NCBI GenBank assembly: GCA_963697205.1
Contig: CAVONB010000013.1
Location: 372,001 to 436,000 of the forward strand
Length of the DNA: 64,000 nucleotides
Origin: CAVONB01 sp963697205
GTDB taxonomy: Bacteria > Pseudomonadota > Alphaproteobacteria > Rhizobiales > Hyphomicrobiaceae
Direction of reading: 5' to 3'
The notes beneath the pieces are model-generated. The model saw nothing but the letters and a program-made list of their open reading frames with translations. It was not told where the DNA came from and made no database searches. Every line of letters starts with the position of its first letter. Position 1 is the stretch's first letter. Both the position numbers and the translations under genes were made by a program. Of the stretch, positions 61,408-64,000 are shown piece after piece.

Positions 61408-63555
61408 ATGCGCCCGGATGCGCTGACACCTCTGTTCGCCTCCGCCCAGACGCTGTCGGGCGTCGGCCCGCGCATCGTCGCAGTTGCTGAAGAAGGCGCT
61501 CCGCCTGCCGCCGGGCGTCACCGAGCCGCGCGTCGTCGATCTCCTCTGGCACATGCCGACCGGCGTCATCGACCGCCGCGCCGAGCCGACGGTTGCCGAC
61601 GCCGTACCGGGCACGATCGCCACCTTCGCCGTGCGCGTCCTGAAACACAAGCCGCCGCCGCGCGGCAACACCAAGGCGCCCTACAAGGTCACTGCGAGGA
61701 CGACACCGGCGCAATCGACCTCGTCTTCTTCCATGCCGAGCGCAAGTTCGTCGAGCGCCAGCTGCCGGTCGGCGAGATCCGCTTCGTCTCCGGTCGCGTC
61801 GAGCGCTTACGGCGACAAGCTGCAGATGGTCCATCCCGACTACATCGTCCGCCCGAAGCGCGCGGCGATCTGCCGATGCTGGAGCCCGATCTATCCGCTG
61901 ACCGCCGGACTTTCCGGCAAGGTCCTCGTCAAGGCCGTGCCGCCAGGCGCTCGAGCAGTGTCGCCGTCATGCCCGAATGGCAGGAGCCGCAATGGTTGGC
62001 GAGCCGCGCACTGGCCGTCGTTCAACGAGGCGCTGGACCGCATCTGCATCGCCCCGAGGACACCGCCGACGTCGTCGACCGGGCGCCCCGTCCTGGCAGC
62101 GCCTCGCCTACGACGAACTGCTCGCCGGCCAGCTGGCGCTCGCCCTCGTGCGCCCGAGCCTGAAGTCAGCGACCCGGCCGCAGCGTCACCGGCGACGGCC
62201 GCGTCCGCGCACGCATCATGGCCGCGCTGCCCTTCGCGATGACCGGCTCGCCAGCGCGACCGCGCATCGCCGAGATCGAGGCCGACCTGGCCGCCGCCCA
62301 CCGCATGCTGCGTCTGCTGCAAGGCGACGTCGGCTCCGGCAAGACGGTCGTCGCGCTGATGTCGATGGCGATCGCCGTCGAAATCGGCGCCCAGGCCGCC
62401 CTGATGGCGCCGACCGAAGTCCTCGCCCGCCAGCACGTCGAGACCATCGCACCGCTGGCCGAGACGCCGGGCTCACGCATCGGCCTCCTGACCGGCCGCG
62501 AGAAAGGCAAGGCCGCGCCGCGAGGTCCTCGAGCGGCTTGGCAGCCGGCGAGATCGACATCTTGATCGGCACCCACGCCCTGTTCCAGCCCGACGTCGTC
62601 TTCAAGGACCTCGCCTTCGCCGTCATCGACGAGCAGCACCGCTTCGGCGTCCACCAGCGCCTCGCCCTGCAGGCCAAGGGCGGCGACGGCGGCGCCAACG
62701 TCCTGGTCATGACCGCGACGCCGATCCCGCGCACGCTGCTCATGACCCACTACGGCGACCTCGACGTCTCGCGGCTGACCGAGAAGCCCGCCGGCCGCAA
62801 GCCCGTCAAGACGACGCATGCCCGCCATCGGCCGGCATCGAGGATGTCATCGACGGCCTGCGCCGCATGCTCGCCCGAAGGCGCGCAGATCTACTGGGTC
62901 TGCCCGCTGATCGAGAGCAGCGAGACCAGCTCCGAACTGGCCGCCGCCGAGGAGCGCCACGCCCATCTCGCCCAGATGTTCGGCACGAACAGGTCGGCCT
63001 GCTGCATGGCGCCATGAAGCGCCGCCGACAAGGACGCGATGATGGCCGCGCTTCTCCGCCGACCAGCTTGAAGATGCTCGTCTCCACCACCGTCATCGAG
63101 GTCGGCGTCAACGTGCCCAATGCCACGCATCATGGTGATCGAGCACGCCGAACGCTTCGGCCTCGCCCAACTCCACCAGCTGCGCGGCCGCGTCGGCCGT
63201 GGCGAGCGCCAGTCCTATTGCGTGCTGCTGCTACTACGAGCCCGCTCGGCGAGACCGCCGCGCCAGCGGCTCGAAGATGATGCGCGACACCGAGGACGGC
63301 TTTCTGATCGCGGAGAAGGATCTGGAACTGCGCGGCGGCGGCGAAGTGCTCGGCGCGCGCCAGTCCGGCGTGCCCGGAGTTCCGCGTCGCCAACGTCACC
63401 GAACTTCGAGGATCTGCTGAGCGCGGCCCGCGACGATGCGCGACTCGTGCTGGAGCGCGATCCCCAGCTCGACCGGCGCGCGCGGCACTGCGCTTACGCT
63501 GCTACTCTACCTGTTCGAGTGCGACGAGGCCGTCCGCCTGTTCCGCGCCGCCTGA
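61408..63555 (+). pseudogene. recG: ATP-dependent DNA helicase RecG, many frameshifts
   Basis: Stitched length about 710 residues. RecG remodels stalled forks. Start ATG 61408 (MRPDALTPLFASAQTLSGVGPRI), then wedge-domain pieces (LPPGVTEPRVVDLLWHMPTGVIDRR; VERQLPVGEIRFVSGRVER), the motor with LLQGDVGSGKTVVALMSM (about 62318-62370), LMAPTEVLARQH, DEQHRFGVHQRLALQ, VMTATPIPRTLLMT, VGVNVPNAT, FGLAQLHQLRGRVGRG, and the end LFECDEAVRLFRAA at 63555. The frame slips every 100-250 bases, for example near 61490, 61690, 61815, 61870, 62160, 62520, 62820, 63000, 63060, 63240, 63380. Motifs are intact, so sequence error is likelier than decay. Confidence 0.85.
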
Positions 63556-63621
63556 CCCTGACGCCAGTTCTGGCACGCCTGCCCGAGCCCTACCCCGCCG
63601 CCGCCCCGCTGGAGTCCCTCT

Positions 63622-64000
63622 GTGGACAACACCTTCCTCTACGTCCTTGCGGGCCTGGCCGCCGGCCTCGTCTCCGGCCTGTTCGGCGTCGGCGGCGGAC
63701 TGACCGTCGTCCCCGCCCTCGTCCTGGCATTGCCGATTGCCGGCGTCACCACCGATCTCGTCATGCACATGGCGATCGGAACGTCACTCGCCGTAATGAT
63801 CTTTACGTCCGCCATAACCACGTTCTGGCGCCATCGCAGCGACGATCTCGACACGACCCTGCTGTGGCGCCTGACGCCATGGGTCGCCATCGGCGGTCTT
63901 GCCGGCGCCGCTGTCGGCGACGCGCTGAATGGCTTGACGCTGCGCCTCGTTTTCATCGCTTTCGTCGCGCTCACCATCATCCGTGACGCCCGCCGTCACT
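63622..64000 (+). CDS. TauE/SafE-family sulfite exporter-like permease, 3' end outside the window
   Basis: The first 126 residues are visible, from GTG 63622 (GGAG upstream). TM1 has the family start YVLAGLAAGLVSGLFGVGGGLTVVPALVLAL, with the glycine-rich GLFGVGGG loop, then HMAIGTSLAVMIFTSAITTFWRHR and WVAIGGLAGAAVGDALNG. These are the first half of a TauE/SafE permease (about 250-270 residues), which exports sulfite or organosulfonates in known cases. The frame is clean, unlike the recG gene that ends 66 bp before it. Confidence 0.88.
   Translation, partial: MDNTFLYVLAGLAAGLVSGLFGVGGGLTVVPALVLALPIAGVTTDLVMHMAIGTSLAVMIFTSAITTFWRHRSDDLDTTLLWRLTPWVAIGGLAGAAVGDALNGLTLRLVFIAFVALTIIRDARRH

Noticed and set aside
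57321..63555. Programmed frameshifting in mfd or recG
   Set aside because: Slips are too many, at unrelated sequences, with no shared slippery heptamer; neither gene is known to use it.

Overview
The window is GC-rich (about two-thirds G+C) bacterial chromosome with densely packed genes on both strands. Gene content and order point to an alphaproteobacterium, most likely of the Hyphomicrobiales (Rhizobiales). Supporting signs are the ilvI/ilvH, miaA, serB block, the mfd/sdhE/recG neighbourhood, tad-pilus genes of the CpaC/CpaD type, FixK/FNR-type palindromes in front of stress genes, and a UvrB with long extra ends. The genus cannot be named from this sequence. No tRNA, rRNA, CRISPR array, insertion sequence or phage gene was seen. 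I placed all coordinates and starts by eye from reading frames and ribosome-binding sites.

Layout. 1-8.5 kb: a threonine aldolase cut by the window edge, a YncE-like propeller protein, two EamA exporters, a FecR-like secreted protein, an FMN-binding oxidoreductase, a methyltransferase, and an exported protein followed by a diheme cytochrome c. 8.5-12 kb: a membrane protein and a frameshifted RND/MMPL exporter. 12-19 kb: TusA, a TPR lipoprotein and a minus-strand tad-pilus group (TadG-like protein, CpaC, CpaD), followed by a cyclic-nucleotide-gated K+ channel. 19-21 kb: a BT1/MFS transporter and a small membrane protein.

21.6-33.3 kb is the most distinctive part. It is a Pel-type exopolysaccharide locus in the order pelA-pelB-pelD-pelE-pelF-pelG on the minus strand, facing two plus-strand GH114 glycoside hydrolases. 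Compared with the Pseudomonas system, the hydrolase half of PelA is missing from pelA and may be supplied by the two separate GH114 proteins. PelB is only the TPR part without a porin. No pelC is seen. PelD ends after its GAF domain and lacks the GGDEF part that binds cyclic di-GMP.

33.6-42.4 kb: rimK (one frameshift), bpt, a conserved small protein, and a likely oxygen-responsive stress group (universal stress protein, host-attachment protein, APH/ATPase fusion) with two FixK/FNR-type boxes, then a Tim44-like and a DUF6600-type envelope protein. 42.6-50.2 kb: uvrB, three tandem NTF2-like genes, a Bug-type solute-binding protein and a GT39-like membrane glycosyltransferase. 50.2-57.3 kb: branched-chain amino-acid synthesis (ilvC; ilvI, a GST gene, ilvH), miaA and serB.

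57.3-63.6 kb holds mfd, sdhE and recG. All three are recognisable along their length but broken by many one-base shifts, which looks more like a poor-quality consensus than gene decay. The window ends inside a TauE/SafE permease.
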